This document shows positions 13,713 to 28,132 of a DNA stretch of 64,000 nt, piece after piece. This DNA is from Ophiodon elongatus (lineage: Eukaryota > Chordata > Actinopteri > Perciformes > Hexagrammidae): NCBI GenBank assembly GCA_016806645.1, contig JACSYO010000714.1:332501-396500 (forward strand). Reading direction: 5' to 3'. Position numbers and translations under genes: made by a program. Under the pieces are notes generated by a model that saw only the letters and a program-made list of their open reading frames with translations, searched no databases and was not told the origin of the DNA. Within the stretch, counting starts at the first letter, position 1. The number at the start of each line of letters is the position of its first letter.

Positions 13713-16664
13713 TGAGAACTCTGCCCCCCCCCCCTCCCTCTGCATGATATGATATGACACTGTAGCACCTCATCTGTCTCATGCATGTGCATCACTATGT
13801 GTGCATTCTCCCCCCGTGTGCACGGCCATGACCAGAAGGTCAGACAGACGTTGTAAACACAAGTCAGTGTCCCTCGAGGATCGGGCCCCACTATAGAGGA
13901 GAAAAGAAGAAAAAAAAACGCTCTTTGCACTCCAGATAAACCATTGCATCACCACACATCTGCGCTCGGACTGTCCTCTGTCCTCTCCCCTCTCTTCTCC
14001 CCCCCCCCCCCCCACCGGGGATTTTTTTTCTTTTTTGGCCACAGCTGAGCGGCCACCTGGGAATCCATCAGTCATTGTTATGGCTGGCCGTCCAATGACA
14101 TCGCAGCATTTAAATAAACCAAATGGGGCACGGGGAGAAAAATACAGTGCATCATCAAATATTGAGCTCAGCCTTACAGATGAGTTAGAGACAAGGTCGT
14201 GTTTTATAACCAGCCGGCTGCAGAGATCTGGTCCTCATCTGGGATTCTGGGAACTCTGCCCGTACGCTCCATTAACACGGACCACAGGCTCTTAGATGGG
14301 AACATACAAGCACTCATGATACAATGCCAAGACACAACATGTGTTCCAATGCCAGTATGTGACATGCTGACATTTCGACCAGCTGGACAGCTTGTTATTT
14401 ATAAAAAAAAATTTTAAAAAAAGAAATAAAAAAAAAAAAGAATATAAATAAATTATGTTCTCTCCCCTGGATTAAACCAGAGGAGGCAAGTTGGAAGTCA
14501 AAGAAAACAAATGCAAGATGTGGAAATGACTGTTAAGTTGACCAGCTGTTATGTGTAAACAGGAAAAGGATAAAGTGGTTTATTGCACAATGAATGAGTT
14601 TCCTAAAAGGATAACAACAGAATTCATGCTTGGACAACGAGACTAAGTCATACTTATAAAAGAGCTTCAAACACCACTAGAGATCGAGATTGTCCCCCAA
14701 TAAATGAAACAGCATCAGTCGTTTAAGCAAATGCACAGTATTGCTGCAAGTATCGGTTCACTTAAGGTACAAAAGTTGACTTTTTGGCCACAAGGGGGCA
14801 GCAGAAATAAGGTGTAAACAGAACACTGATGTTATCTCCCAAGTTGCTCCACTAGTGCTAACCGTGTCTGTCTCATGTCTGGTGCCGAGAGGTCAGCGTA
14901 GGGCGGAGGTCGGGGCGGATGGACTGACGGGTCAACAAACTTTGACCCAGTAGGCCGCTATTCGTGTCCCGAGGGAAAGCAAATGCCGACGTTATTTTAA
15001 CGATTCGCTTCCACGACGGCATCATCAGCTGTAACCGCCCGCATGAGAGCGGTGTAGAGCAGCGGCACGTTCACGTGCACTAACGTCCATGAAAAGCACG
15101 CGCAGCCAGCCCAGCTATGTCAACGAAGCACGGAGAAGCTCTGATAACAACACACACAGGAGCGAGACTTCATTCTCGGCTCAGGTCGACATTACTCCAC
15201 TATCTCTTTATATAGATAATAGCTGTTTGCTGCTCCATTAAAGCTCTGAAAGTCGTATATTGCTCCTTTGAACAAAGAAAGACTGATAACACTGAAGCCC
15301 ACTCAAGGCTCACTGACATTGTGTTGTCAAAAGGCTGAGAACATTCTCCTAATGGTGAGCCGAAGACAGGAGAGTTCTGTACCTGTACCTAATGGTCAAT
15401 GGGATACTGGAATATGAAACTGCCATAATAAAACCAAAGTGGACGTCTTATCTCTCGGGACCGTTGTGGCTCACACTGATGGCTGGACTCAAACACAAAA
15501 GGAAAGCCTAAAAAAAACGCCATCTTTCTCCGAATCTAGTGACGTGGATCATTAAGCACAGCAATCTGTGAAATGTTCCTCAGGAGCCAGATGTGATTTG
15601 ACTCCAACAGAACCACGTTTCCCCGGTGCTGTAGTCTCTGGCCTGACGGAGAAGCTTCGCGCCGCTTCCTGCAGCAGCCGACATGCCAATTACAGGGCTA
15701 TTTTTAAACTCCTGCTTCACCATAAAGCCCCCCAAAAATAGGTCTTAAATAACAGGGTGTCAAATATCAGCAGGCCAGTGGCACTGAACAGATGCAGCCG
15801 GTGTGCATCTGTGCCACCAGTGGGCATTGGCACACACACAACCACACTCCCCATAATGCATTGGCTCTTGCAGAGTTTGTTTTAAGAGTTTGGATACTAT
15901 GAAGCGAGAGGCTTCTACGCACCACCACTGAGCTTGCGGTCCTTGGAACATTTCGAGGGGTTAGATTTGATGTCCAACCACATTAGGAGCACAAAGTAGG
16001 TCAGCTGGGCCTTTTTCGTCCCATCGCCAGACATTTGGTAAATGGGAGGTTTTCTCATAATGACCCGCTTCACTTCCAACAGACTTAGATTTTCCTCTCA
16101 GAGAAGCCAGCTGAGATGGAAAAACAAAGCGGGAGAGAGAAGGCCGCCCTCCTCTCTGGCAAAGAGACGCCTGCTGTAAGCGGTTTCTTCACCAGAGTCA
16201 ACAAAATGACGGAAAAAACCCCAAATTACCAGCGAGTGAATCATATCGAAGCAAAGAGGGAGATAAGCAACTTCCTTTTTTGTCTTTCCAATTATATCCA
16301 ATGACTAGTCAACAGTAGGGTCAACCAATATAGTCCTGGACAGAGTCATTACATAACGAAGAAAAGCCCAGCTTACAACAGTGAAATCTATGTCGTGTTC
16401 AGTTCCAGCACTCAGAAACTGGATCCCTTTTGCCTGAGGCATGACCTCACAGTCGTCTCACCACTACTTACATTTTCAAGTTTCTTTGAAGGGTGCAAAA
16501 GCTTTTAATAAATGTTGCATCAAACCCATCCATCAATCTGACACAATCCGGCATGGCAGTAACCGAACGCTCAATGTACCTGAAGAGAAGTGGGATTTCA
16601 CAGCACGGAAAAAAAGTACAGTTCATGCCTAAAAAATCAAAACGTACAGTGACGGTTAACTTAC

Positions 16665-16877
16665 CGTGTTCGCCACAGCAGGCTTCTCAAACATCCTCTT
16701 CAGGTTATCAAGTGGGATGTCAAACCTCTCAATCCTCTTAGCAGCCTGCAGGTCCTCTCTGGGCACTGGATCATCTGATGTCTCTACCTGTGGCCCGGAG
16801 GCACTGCGGGAAACGAAGCCCGAGGTCGCCGACACTGCTCTCGCCACCTCCTCTCCATTTCCTGATTGAATTTCCAT
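16665..16877 (-). CDS. Probable xirp2-like 5' coding exon (EPLIN/XIRP2-type motif), partial
   Basis: The exon runs from ATG at 16877 (context ACAACAATGG) for 71 codons to a textbook donor ACG/GTAAGT at 16665. It encodes MEIQSGNGEEVARAVSATSG and ends KRIERFDIPLDNLKRMFEKP plus a short tail. The last segment resembles IEKYNVPLNRLKMMFEKG of EPLIN/LIMA1, whose relatives include XIRP2, an actin-binding protein of muscle and hair cells. XIRP2 lies beside the SCN cluster in human 2q24, which supports xirp2 over lima1. The frame stays open upstream to 17156, so a longer start is possible, but that part is low-complexity and probably 5' UTR. No following exon is seen in the 16.6 kb to the left edge. 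Confidence 0.55.
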
Positions 16878-19800
16878 TGTTGTAGAGAAACCGTATATCC
16901 CTCCCCACCCCCCCGCCTTTTCCCCTTCAGGCTGGTGCTCGGAGAGGAAGTCTATTGTGCGAGGTGATTCGGAAAGGGGGTGAGGAAGCGAGGGAGAGAC
17001 AGAGGGAGTTGTGAGAGGGTGAGGAGTGGAGATGGAGATGCAGGAGCTGCTGCTCTGGAGGCTCTCTGGGTTGTGCAGGCAAGCCGAGTGTCTGGAGGAA
17101 AGAGGAGGAGAAAAGGAAAAAAAGTTCACAGGGGAAGTTTTTTCCCTCTCTCCCATGCCCTGTAATTACTCGTGCATACACAGAAGCCTATGTAAACTCA
17201 CATGTGAGATCGGAAAAAAGCAAATTGAGATAAGAGTTGTAAGAGCAGGCCAAAAGGAGTGACGGAAAAGGAAAGGAGGTGGCTGCCAGAGAAAAAAAAG
17301 GAGGAGAGAGAAGTTTTACTGATTCTGTAAGGTTAAGCTCAAGGCTTTGTTTCCTGCAGGGCCCGGTTCCTCTTTAACAGCTCTAAGACACGCTTGTATT
17401 TTACTTTATACTTACATTTTATGCTTTTTTTTATACTTCTCCTCCATACAACTAATAAATATTGTACTTTTGAGTCGACCACATTTATTAAAGGATACTT
17501 TACAGATTATGATTAGCCTTATTTTCCATTTTACAGAGATTTTAGAAATGTTAATACATGTTTTGATGACAAATGAACACCACTTTTATGATTTTTAAAG
17601 TGTGAATGCAATCGACCAGAAGTAACCAGCTAACTTTAGGTTATAAAGGAACTACACCACAGTGGCATGAACATACACAACGAGGATGTAAAGGCGGGCT
17701 AGTCGTTTAGTAGATGCTTTGTGGTCCCATTTAGCCTTTTTTAAGACACGTAAAAGCTTCGAAACGATATATTCTTAACTGGCTTGCTAACGATAGCCAT
17801 CAGTTAGCATATCGCCTGTGCGAGGATGCGACTTCTAAGCTAACGTTAAGTTAGCCGTTAATGGTAGCTCCCTGCTTGTGTAAACCATCATGTCTCATTT
17901 TCTGTGTTGAATACAGAGGAAGTGACTTGTTGTGGGTGTTGAGGCTTTGGAGTAGTTTAAAAGCTCATTTTAACAGAGTGAGTAACGACAGTAATGGAAC
18001 AAATTAAGTGTTACTGTTAATTGGTTAAGTAATGAAATTACTTTTATATTAGTGATATGTAATGAGTCAGAGATTAGAGTGTTCAAGTAATTTGGCCCAA
18101 CACTGCATTTAAAAAATGAAATATTTCTCAGTTGGTGTAATAACAGTGCTTTATGGTAATTCCTATATTTTGTCATATTCATTGAATGTGTAAGCTCCGT
18201 TTGGGGCAAAGGGGAGGATTACCACTTTAAGTCCTTTCTACATATTGGGTTTTAATAAGGTCAAAAGAAAAGAAAGAAGGATCCCAAAGAAAATAAATGG
18301 TTGATTTTTGCAATTATTATTTTTTTTACACTTGGACCGTGAAAAAGTGAAAAAGCAAAGCCAGCATCGACAAAACACAAGGATTAAAAGCTAGTAATAA
18401 AGAAATCTGGTTTTCCTTTTGACCAACTGGTCATAAATGAACATCTGCGGGCTTTCAGGAAACAGATTAACAGCTTTTTGCCTCACCCATCCTCCCTTTG
18501 ACACCGGGTATAGGAAAGCTCATTATTCCTGAACAAATCAAGGAAGGCCCATAACAACTAACCCCGCTGGCCTGCCCTGCATCCATGATGGTGGATGTAT
18601 TGTTAATTATTCACTAGCTACTGTACACCGATGCTTCCTAGGGAGTGTTTTCCTGGCAAGAAAAATGGAAATCAACAGGTTAACTCGGCTTCCTCTGCAA
18701 CTCACATTCCACCTACTCTCTTCCTGTCATGTTTAAAGTGTGATTCTCACTATATTGGAGAAAATAGGGCTTTAATAGCCACTGTAAATCCTCCCGTTAT
18801 ATTCATGTGAGCTGAGAAAAGAGAGGGCAGGGGTCAAGTGATGGAGAGGAGAGTAAGAGGGGCTGACAGCGGAAGCCAAGAGAGACTGACAGCTTAGTTA
18901 CAGGATCGTCTGGAGACAAAGACAAGCAAAGTCAAAAGCCTGAAACAGTCAGTCAGAGCCACAATAGAAACATCAATACAGAGGGAGCGAAAGGAAAGGA
19001 GTTGAGAGGCAATCCAGATAATCCAATCCTAATGAATGAACGGTCATGATATATGCATCTGATAGTACTTTGCAGGACACAGTATCACTCCAATTATACC
19101 AGTGGCAGATACATTATTCAGAGAGGACCAAAGGTATGTGTGTCACTTTCAGCTGGATCAAGTGTCCATTGAAGCCACTCAGTTTACAGCGCTTACTCGT
19201 ATACACATGGACAAACAAAAAAATACATATCTGATTATTCCATTGACAAATTCTTATTTTTTCCAATGTTATTTGAGTTCAGCGACAGGGGGGGTACATT
19301 TTCGACATTTTGAGAGAAACAGGATGCCAACAAGCCTGACTGTTTCAGGGTTGTATCTTGATTCGTCGCATTGTGAAAACAGACACACACTCATGTTGTT
19401 TTAAGTGCGAGGCTGAGTGGAATTCAGTGTGCGAACAAACATAATGCCCCCTGACACGCCGCTCCAGAGAAGCTTTCCTTTAATACAACAAGACAATATT
19501 TGCGCCCGAGAGGGGCTTCAGAGTGACTCTCTGGTGAAGATCCACCAGGGTAAAAACACTGTCTGCTTCTATTAAATAAAACACATCGCAGGTTCTGCAT
19601 TGGCTCCCATGTTGAATTCCTGGCCAAGGACTCCAGACTACTTTATTTAGAGGACAGACTGAAATATGATCCCTTGGATTAAGATAAGATGGAAGTAACT
19701 ATTCTCACTTTATTTTGTCTACACTGTCAGAAAGAAGTGCACACAGACGTCAAATGTTCCAGTGAACCAGTAAAAGCAGCCGTCACTAAATACCTCCACT

Positions 19801-20319
19801 TAACATAGTATCTACTTAGAGAGCCAAAAGGTCCTTGTGGTTCCCAAGAAAAAGTCTGGAAATATAATTAAAAAAATAAGAAAAATCACATATCAAAATC
19901 TCACAGTCCTAATATAGATAGAAGTGCTAGAAAAAACTATTTAAGCCCCTCGCCAGGAAAATCTGTAGCAGCCCAGCACACATTATTCATTCTTGTTGGT
20001 TTGTTGATATTACAGGGGAATGCCATACTTTCACATTCCAACACTCCTTTTCTGCCAAATATGACATTTAGGCCTTTGGAAGCCATCTAAGTACATCATT
20101 ATACTCTTCAAGAAGTTGCCCATTCTGAGCTGTAAACCATTAACTTTCTTCGAAACTACGCTAATCAATATATTTCTATATACACTGGCTGAAGTCCTCT
20201 CAGCACTACTCAGAGTTTTTAGCTTCTTTCAACAAATTAGTATTTTTTATGGCTTTATACTGTCTAACCTCTTTCATAAAACCTCTTTCCAGAAGCAGTT
20301 GTTTTAAACCAAAAAGCTC

Positions 20320-20700
20320 TCAACCCACTGTGCTAACGTTACTAACTGCCCAGTAGCAAACAACGAACAAAGCTAGCAACTAGCTAGTACACAAAGCAGA
20401 GCCTTTAGCTAACTTATACCCCTAAACTTGACTAAAACTGAGTTATAAAAACTTTGAGTATTCGACCTAACGTTACATTTTCCAGGTGACCAGAAACAGG
20501 ACTCCAAGTTATTATTAATATTAATATTAATAATAATAATAATAATGGCTCCAAGTTAAAGCTAATGTTGCTCCATGTCTGCTGGATGTGTGAATCGGCA
20601 ACTGCTAACTCGTTAGCCATAATGTGAATTTCGCTAACGTTAGCTAACGTTGGATAGTTGTTGTGCACCGAGCACTTTTGCTGACTGTTTGACTCTTCTG
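20320..20700. repeat. Dispersed repeat, related to copy at 38.0-38.6 kb
   Basis: The phrase TGTCTGCTGGATGTGTGAAT with a nearby GTTAGCC block recurs in altered form at 38440-38490, and both copies carry GCTAACGTTAGC-type motifs. Confidence 0.4.
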
Positions 20701-21699
20701 TACCGGTACTACTCTACAGTATTAGCATATCACAGATGAATACCTCAAACAGAAAGAAAACACACCTGCGTGCTGCGGCAGGCCGTTATCACTGCAGCCA
20801 TTTTGACATGTCATAGCAGGGCAAACACAGGTGGAATTAATTAAGTGAGGTCCCGTTCCATTTAGTGTATCACAGCCATTCCAGTGAGCCGGCATGCACA
20901 CAGCAGGCGCTGACACACCTAAATGGAACAGGGCCATAATTATTGTTATGAATTAACACCTGTATTAACCCTAGCTATTGCTACTCCGGGCCACAGGGGC
21001 CACCATGGTATTTGATAGTCTCATAGTTCAGTATTTTAATGGTTAATGATTTTCTTTGTTGGGTTTTTATACTCTATTTGTCTTGTCTTTACCCTGTTTA
21101 CCCTGATGCTTCAGTGGCCTTATTTTTCAGCAGGGATCAGTAAAGTGTCTTGTTATTATCTCATCTTAAATTGAATATCTCCCCACAGACACTCTTACAA
21201 GGTTTATTATGAGGAGCTGCAATTTGCTTTATTGGCGTAATCATTTATCCCCAGCCCACCTCCTTTCCTCTTCAACCTCACACACTAATTTCCTTCATTT
21301 ACCAGAATGCCTTTCAGCAGCTCTCAGAGAAATGTGTAGATGGTTGAGTTGATATCTTTACCCTCCTTGTATGATTTTTATGCAGCAGGGGGAGTCCAAC
21401 CAGGGCTTCAGGGATTAAGGGAAGACTCGTGACTCCAACTGAAGCAAAAGGATTACAGTTCCAGAATGTTTTCATTGATTGTTGAACTCTGACCCCAATT
21501 ATCTAGAGGAATAAGAAAAAGTCATCACACCATGGACCTAGTAAAGCCAAATATATTACCAAAAGCAGTTTTTCAAACAGTGTTTAGTGTTTATGATTTT
21601 CACGAGGACCCAGGTTCATGTCCTATGTTTAGTTATTTTTGGTTGGAAAAATAGGCAGCTTAAATATGTTAAATTGGGCTTTAGGAAATTGTAAAATAA

Positions 21700-21815
21700 A
21701 TGTTTTCAATATTTTTTGAAGTTTTGTATACCAATCAATTAATTAACTGATTAAGCAAGAAAATAATCTACAGATTAATTGATAATGAAGATTAACATTA
21801 GTTGCAGCCCTGATG
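21700..21815. repeat. Dispersed repeat end (GTTGCAGCCCT family)
   Basis: It ends with ACATTAGTTGCAGCCCTGAT after an AT-rich AATTAATTAACTGATTAAGC block. The same end motif is at 46385-46402. Confidence 0.45.
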
Positions 21816-21957
21816 TAAATTTTAGTGGACCAAGAAAAGACCCCTGTGGCACCTCATTTCTAATGGCAACAGGGCTTGATTGTGCTAAATCAATCATTGC
21901 TATCAGTAATGGGGGTAAATAAACTGATTGATTAGGCCACATCTGAAAAACAATCAA
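21816..21957 (-). mobile_element. LINE reverse-transcriptase remnant
   Basis: The minus-strand translation contains SSPVAIRNEVPQGSFLGPLK, matching the GVPQGSVLGPLLF motif of non-LTR reverse transcriptases. It is short and decayed. Confidence 0.6.
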
Positions 21958-24556
21958 ATATCAGCATATGCGGATTAATTGTGGTTCTACAACTACAGAA
22001 TATTGTCCACGTACTCTGAAAGCCAAACTCCACTGCATTTCAGGATTAAATCATTTCATGTACACCTCCAGAGAGAATTAGTTTCACTCCCACGGGGAAT
22101 TCACTATCGTGTGCTTCCCACTATACACATTATAATACTTCCTGCTCACATAGACACACTGGTAGACACAGCAGTCAGTGGAGATCAGATGACAGCTACA
22201 CAACTCCAGTTACTGAGGTTTTACTTCCCACCTCGCCTTCAATTTAACACGACAGGTCATCTGAGACGGGGGATAGCAATGCAAGGCAGTAACAGTCTGC
22301 TGGACCGGGTGAGAAAACAGAACATTGCACACACAGGTGTCTTTTAAGGTGACGGCGTGGTAAAGACATGCAAATGAAATGTTAAGTCTTTGTTCAGAGC
22401 GTGTGTGAGCTCATCTTATGCTAAGTAACAACCACTTAATCCTCAATTTTGTGGGACTTCTCTCTACTGTGAGAAAGATCAAAATAACAAATCAGTTAAT
22501 TCCAGGGAAAGCAGCGAGAGTGGGCTACAGTGCGCTGTGCACCGATTCAGAACTCAGACAAGGATTAAATCTTGATGCCCTCAGGATGGAAGGCAAGAGT
22601 GGAAGCTGCGAGATCATCCCGGGTCTCGTCGTTGGCTTGTCTGACTTGGGGCTTCGCCCGCGGTGTTCTTTAAACAGAGCAGACAGACGGGGACGCCATC
22701 TGCTCTCCTGACCGGTTCACAGCACCTCCTCTCTCTTCTGAGTAGGAAAGAATGACTGTCTCAACTATTTCACATTCATCACAGCTGGCTGAGGCAGTAT
22801 ACCCTGGTTTAAATGGGGCAATAAAACAACACACAGCAGTCGAAGACGGAGCTGCTGTGTGTTGGAGAGCTAGCTGCTCTGCTGAGGAATTAGAGGGTTG
22901 CATGGGTCTTTCAGTGGGCCACTAGGTTGACGCGCTTGAAAAATCTCATTTACCGTGGTTTTATAGAGAAAATAACACATTCAATCTAGCAAAAAAGTCC
23001 AGTATAAATAGGCTTTTTTGGGGGGTTTCCCAAGTAAAGTTGGGGCACCTTTGGGGGTCTCTGTATGGGCCTTCGTTAGTCTCAAACAAAAAAGAAAATT
23101 ATGTAAATTCTTATTCCATTATAGGTCTTACTTACCCATATCCACATAAATTGTGCACAGTAAGCGTAATATTCAATTTGGTTAACGTCAATAACTAAAA
23201 TAAAGACAAAATGCTATTACATGTGGCTGTTTGTGCATTAATGTTAAAATGAGAGTGTTCACACAGCTTTTTGAAGCTCTGGTTCCTCTGCCTCTATTCC
23301 ATCAAATGCCGGTAGTCTGCTGTCAGTGCTGCCAGTCTGCCATCTGGTGTTCGTTACCCGGAAACACACCGTAGAATTATTAAAGAAAGGGTGACGTAAT
23401 TCTCTCAGGAAAAAAATAAAATGAGGCTCATCAGTTTTCATTAAAGGCATAAGTAGTAGACATGTCTCTTCACACCATCTTGAAATGTTCCATTAAAGCT
23501 GGCTAGTGAAGGAAACAGGTTTTCTATGCAGCGAAGGAAAATATTTAAGTCAGTTATAAAGACATTTCTGACATTTCATTAATCTTGGAACAAACCATTA
23601 AAAAGGGAAATTAGGAGCGAAGAGGGCCACGTTTATTCATCCCAGGGGCCTCGGTTCTGTTCATTTATCCTTCAGCCGTTTAAGGAGCATCTGATTTACA
23701 CCTGCTCCACCAGCTGGATGCGGTGGCTGTAATTGAGGAGCGACTGTGATAGAAAAGCCCATCGAGGGAGTTTTACTCTCGGCCCATCCAGACAGGTGAT
23801 TTCACCTCCTGACTGGAGCCCATCTCAGGACAGTGTGGGCATCCTTGATTTGATCTCTCTTCACTGCAGACATTTTGACTAGTCATAGGCGCAAAGCAAT
23901 ATTCAGCCATCATTAAGTAATATTTACACTTGTGCTTTCCTACTGCGTGTCGAAATAAATCCTCGAAAAACAAACTACACCAAAGCACCGAGCTCATAAA
24001 TGTTGCATTTAATCCCACAAACATCCTCCTTTGTAAAGCTGGGTCTGGTTTCACATCCAGTTTTGGAGTCAAAATGTTCCCCGAGCGACGCCAACCCGAG
24101 GACAATGAATCTGTCATGTGTTAATTACAGCAGAAAGGAAGAACATGAGTGGAGATACGCATGGCACAAAGTCTGAGTGAGGGATACAGGTGGGGAAATA
24201 TACTCGCCAAGAAAGTAATCTGCTTCATGTACTTGGAAGAGTAAAACGGATTTTCGCTGATTTTCATTTCAAATGAAGCGACATTTACGACTCCCGAGAA
24301 GAAAAGCGTTGGCAGCTAGTCGTATCTCTCGCTGCCATCGTTCTAGTGAGGACTGCACCGCGTGTTAGGCATCAGAGAAACCTCTATTTTTATGTCGAGT
24401 CCTGGATATATAATTTTAAGAACGGTGTGCCAGCTGTAAACAAATGGCTGTTTTTGTCAAAATGGAAATACCTACAGCAAATGATATCATTCAGACCATG
24501 TATTTGTTCCCCCGAGGAAAAGAAACTCCCTCGACCCATCCCTTTGTCTCTCTCTG

Positions 24557-24557
<1 letters not shown>

Positions 24558-24609
<52 letters not shown>
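24558..24609. repeat. (CA)n microsatellite
   Basis: There are about 26 CA units. Confidence 0.95.
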
Positions 24610-24612
<3 letters not shown>

Positions 24613-25679
24613 CTGTGGGTCACGGAGCAGCTAGACGGCTGAGCCATTTATCTGGGTCCCCGGGGAAACAATTACACCCCACCAGGCTGCAGAGCTGGAC
24701 AGGGGCTGGGAATTAATGATGGGCTCATGACTCAAGCTGGGGCGAAAACTTACAGCGAAACGACGGTGTCACTGACCGAGAGCCCCGCTGGTTGTTGACA
24801 CCATGGTAAATTACATTAATTGCCCCCGGAATCACTTCATTCCCGTTCTCCTGCAAAAACAAGACGCGTATATATTCACGAGCCACAGCGGAATCGTACG
24901 ACGATGCCGTGCAATGGAGCTATTCAATTAAAGAGCAAATTTCGCCTGCAAAATAAAGCGTATTAACATAAATACATATCACACCACAGGGACCTCATGT
25001 ACTACAGATGTATGCATTTTCTATAGATGACAGTTGGCAGCATGTGTGTACAGCTGATTATCAATTACATAACGGCCTTCTGCAGGATAGCCTGACTGGG
25101 ATTACCAAGGAATAAGGTGACTCAACTCAGACTTTCAAGTAAAAATAATCAACAATAAATGAGAAATAGAGCTGTGGAAATTAAAACTGGTGCATTAAAG
25201 TTTAATTAATTAATTTAATTAAAGCTGATACGTACGAGATTGACTTTATACTCTTCTGTATCTCTACAGCGAATAGTTGTGTGCTGTCATATTAATGCTC
25301 TGAATCCCACATGTTGACCCTTTAAGGTAAATGGGACCTTTTCTTTGGTACAATAATGCTAATCTGAACCCATAATGTCATAATTCTTATTATATTAAAC
25401 TGCGACGCTTCTTCCTGTGATGCACTTTGCAATATTCATGAGATCGAGTACAGCTGTCTCCTCTTCCTCCGCCCTGGTTTTCTGTGCTACTCTTTTCAAT
25501 GCCTGACTTATGAAGGCTGTGCGATGTGTAAATAATAAAATCATTATTTAAATGGAACAAGTTTTGTCGTCAGACCATTTCAACAGACCTGCATTGCTAG
25601 GCAACAGCTTGGGTCCGTGTTTACTTCCTTTCAGCTGATGTCTCACATGCACTGCAACAAGGATTTTGTTTAAAAAAAA

Positions 25680-25702
25680 AATATATATATATATATATAT
25701 AT
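25680..25702. repeat. (AT)n microsatellite
   Basis: An AT dinucleotide run follows an A-run. Confidence 0.9.
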
Positions 25703-26641
25703 TCCTTGCACTGCGACAGGGAATAAACTGGGACACATTTTGGAACGTTTACGTTGACAACTGTGAAATGGTCTACAGTAATCCAGAGTGTAATAAAGAT
25801 ACATGTGAACAAGGGAATACTGGCACTTCTCTTTTTTACACAAGCAATGTTTTTAACCACTACGTTTATTAAACAGCTTTAGTTGCTCATTAAATTTAAA
25901 ATGTAACATACTTAACGATTCATTTCTTAGGAAAACATAATGCATGGATGTATATTGAACTACCAAGCAGTGTATACGAAGCAGTTATGGCTCCATCTCG
26001 ACCAGACACGTCACTGACACGCCGCTTACATATTAATCATCGATGCTAATTAAGCAGGTGATATTTTCCTGATGACGTCGCTGTACTTTTACTTCCTGTG
26101 TAGGTCGTCAACCGCTGCTCGGAATAAGGACTACGTCATGTGCCACTGTGAGGAAGTTGTCACGCAGCGGATGTCAGTGAGGTCACTGTAAACTCATTTG
26201 CGAGCTACAGATGACACACTGCAGGTCCCTTTAAGGGAGTGATACACGATAGATACAGCCATTACTCTGTCTGCTACTGTTTAGGTCTGTTATCCTGCAG
26301 ACACGCGACACAGAAACAATAGTATGTTGTGTTCATTATTTATGAGGGGATACGCCGTGTGGAGTCTTAATAGCCCGGTCCACAGTCACATGTACAGATG
26401 GTGGCAGTGTCCTCTGCTGACCTTAAGAGCCGCATCAGCACCCACTTTGAGAGGATGTTTATAAGAGAGAGAATAGCCATTAGCTGGTTATGTATACATG
26501 TATTTTCCTCTCTAAATAATGAGGAGTATTGATGTGTACGATGGCACGGTCAAAACACAATCACTCGCCTGATGGACGCTGATTTTCATGTCTAACTTTC
26601 AGACCCATTGTTCAAATTTCCAACACGCACCGTGTTCTCTC

Positions 26642-26698
26642 GACTCTCTCTCTCTCTCTCTCTCTTACTCTCTCTCCCTCTCTCTCTCTCTGTTTCCC

Positions 26699-26750
<52 letters not shown>

Positions 26751-26850
26751 GTTTCCCTCTCTCTCCCTCTCTCTCCCTCTCTCTCTCTGTCTTACTCTCT
26801 CTCCCTCTCGCTCCCTCTCTCGCTCTCTCCCTCTCTCTCTCTCTGTTTCC

Positions 26851-26898
<48 letters not shown>

Positions 26899-27008
26899 TT
26901 CTCTCTCTCTCTCTGTTTCCCTCTCTCTCTCTGTCTCTCTCTCTCCCTCTCCCTCTCTACTTCTCTCTCTCTATCTCTCTCCCTCTCTCTCCCTCCCTCT
27001 CTCTCTCT

Positions 27009-27061
<53 letters not shown>

Positions 27062-27086
27062 CCTCTCCCTCCCTCTCCCTCTCTCG
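26642..27086. repeat. ~450 bp pyrimidine (CT)-rich tract
   Basis: The top strand is almost purely C and T, with CTCTCT runs broken by CCCTCTCT, TGTTTCCC and ACTC variants that recur as a higher-order pattern. Long open frames across it in several phases are a by-product of the repeat. Confidence 0.95.
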
Positions 27087-27751
27087 CTCTGTGAAAAAGC
27101 AGACCTCTTCCAGCTTTCCCCTCATGCTTCACCGTTAGAAGCTGCCACATCCCAGCCCCCACCTCCCCACAACCCCTCTAGCTGCCTCCTCCTTCTCATC
27201 AGCCCCCCCCCCCCCTCCCCCTCCCCGCACTCTCCCCTCCCTCTCGTGGCCCGTTGCCATGGAAGCTGATTGGAAGGATCACTCTGTCTCTCCAGCACAT
27301 TGCCACTCCATCCTTGCCAGGAGAAAACAAGGCAATTTAGAGCAAAGCACAAAACCCCAAAAAATAAAAAAGAGCCCTTCCCGAACAACAAGTGAAGGTC
27401 AGCTATTAGTTATTGACAATAATGATAAACTATATATTAAAAAAATAGATTTTGAATTAAAGATTTTAAAAATCGTTATTTGTTTAATTTTAATAAGTGC
27501 AGTAACTTTTCGTTTCTTTCAATTTCCAACGATGCTAACTTCCTAAACATCTATAATATAATATAATATTGAATTGACATTTCTGCGATGATGAGAGAAT
27601 ATGTATTCATACTAAACATTTGATTTATGTTGAGATGCGTATTTTGCCCTCACGGTCAAGGACACTTTACTCCACACTCGGGTGGTTTTCACCCTGACAG
27701 CTTCGGTACTTTTTAATTACCATTTAACTAATAAATGAAGCTCCTCGCTGC

Positions 27752-27755
<4 letters not shown>

Positions 27756-27820
<65 letters not shown>
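27756..27820. repeat. (GA)n microsatellite
   Basis: There are about 32 uninterrupted GA units. Confidence 0.95.
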
Positions 27821-27823
<3 letters not shown>

Positions 27824-28132
27824 ATCAGCTGTTGCAGATCTTAAAGCACCACAATAATGTTCCACCTGGCAGATGTGTTTCAAACCCCCATATTGTGGAC
27901 TCTCTGATTACCACAATAGGCCATAACAATAGGCTTATTATGAACATTTGCTTGAGTGGTACCTCCCATAAATGCACCAATCACGAGAGCAATTTTATCT
28001 GATCTTAGTAGGTCACAAAGCCGTAAAACTAATTGAAGAACTCAGTCCATGTTGTTTCTCCACTTCCTCTGTGCCGCGATCGAAAAAGAAAAAAGAAAAT
28101 GTCTTCCTGACAGATGATTCACTTTAAAACAC

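Larger units (their letters stand above)
11377..16664. other. Non-coding; hairpin and TG microsatellite
   Basis: No exon is recognised. The stretch holds a perfect inverted repeat at 12509-12540, a TG microsatellite at 13655-13710, C-runs at 13724-13733 and 14000-14013, and an A-rich patch at 14401-14450. Confidence 0.5.

Noticed and set aside
26588..27138. Long frames in the CT tract on both strands
   Set aside because: Pure dinucleotide repeat translation (SLSLSL / RERERE).
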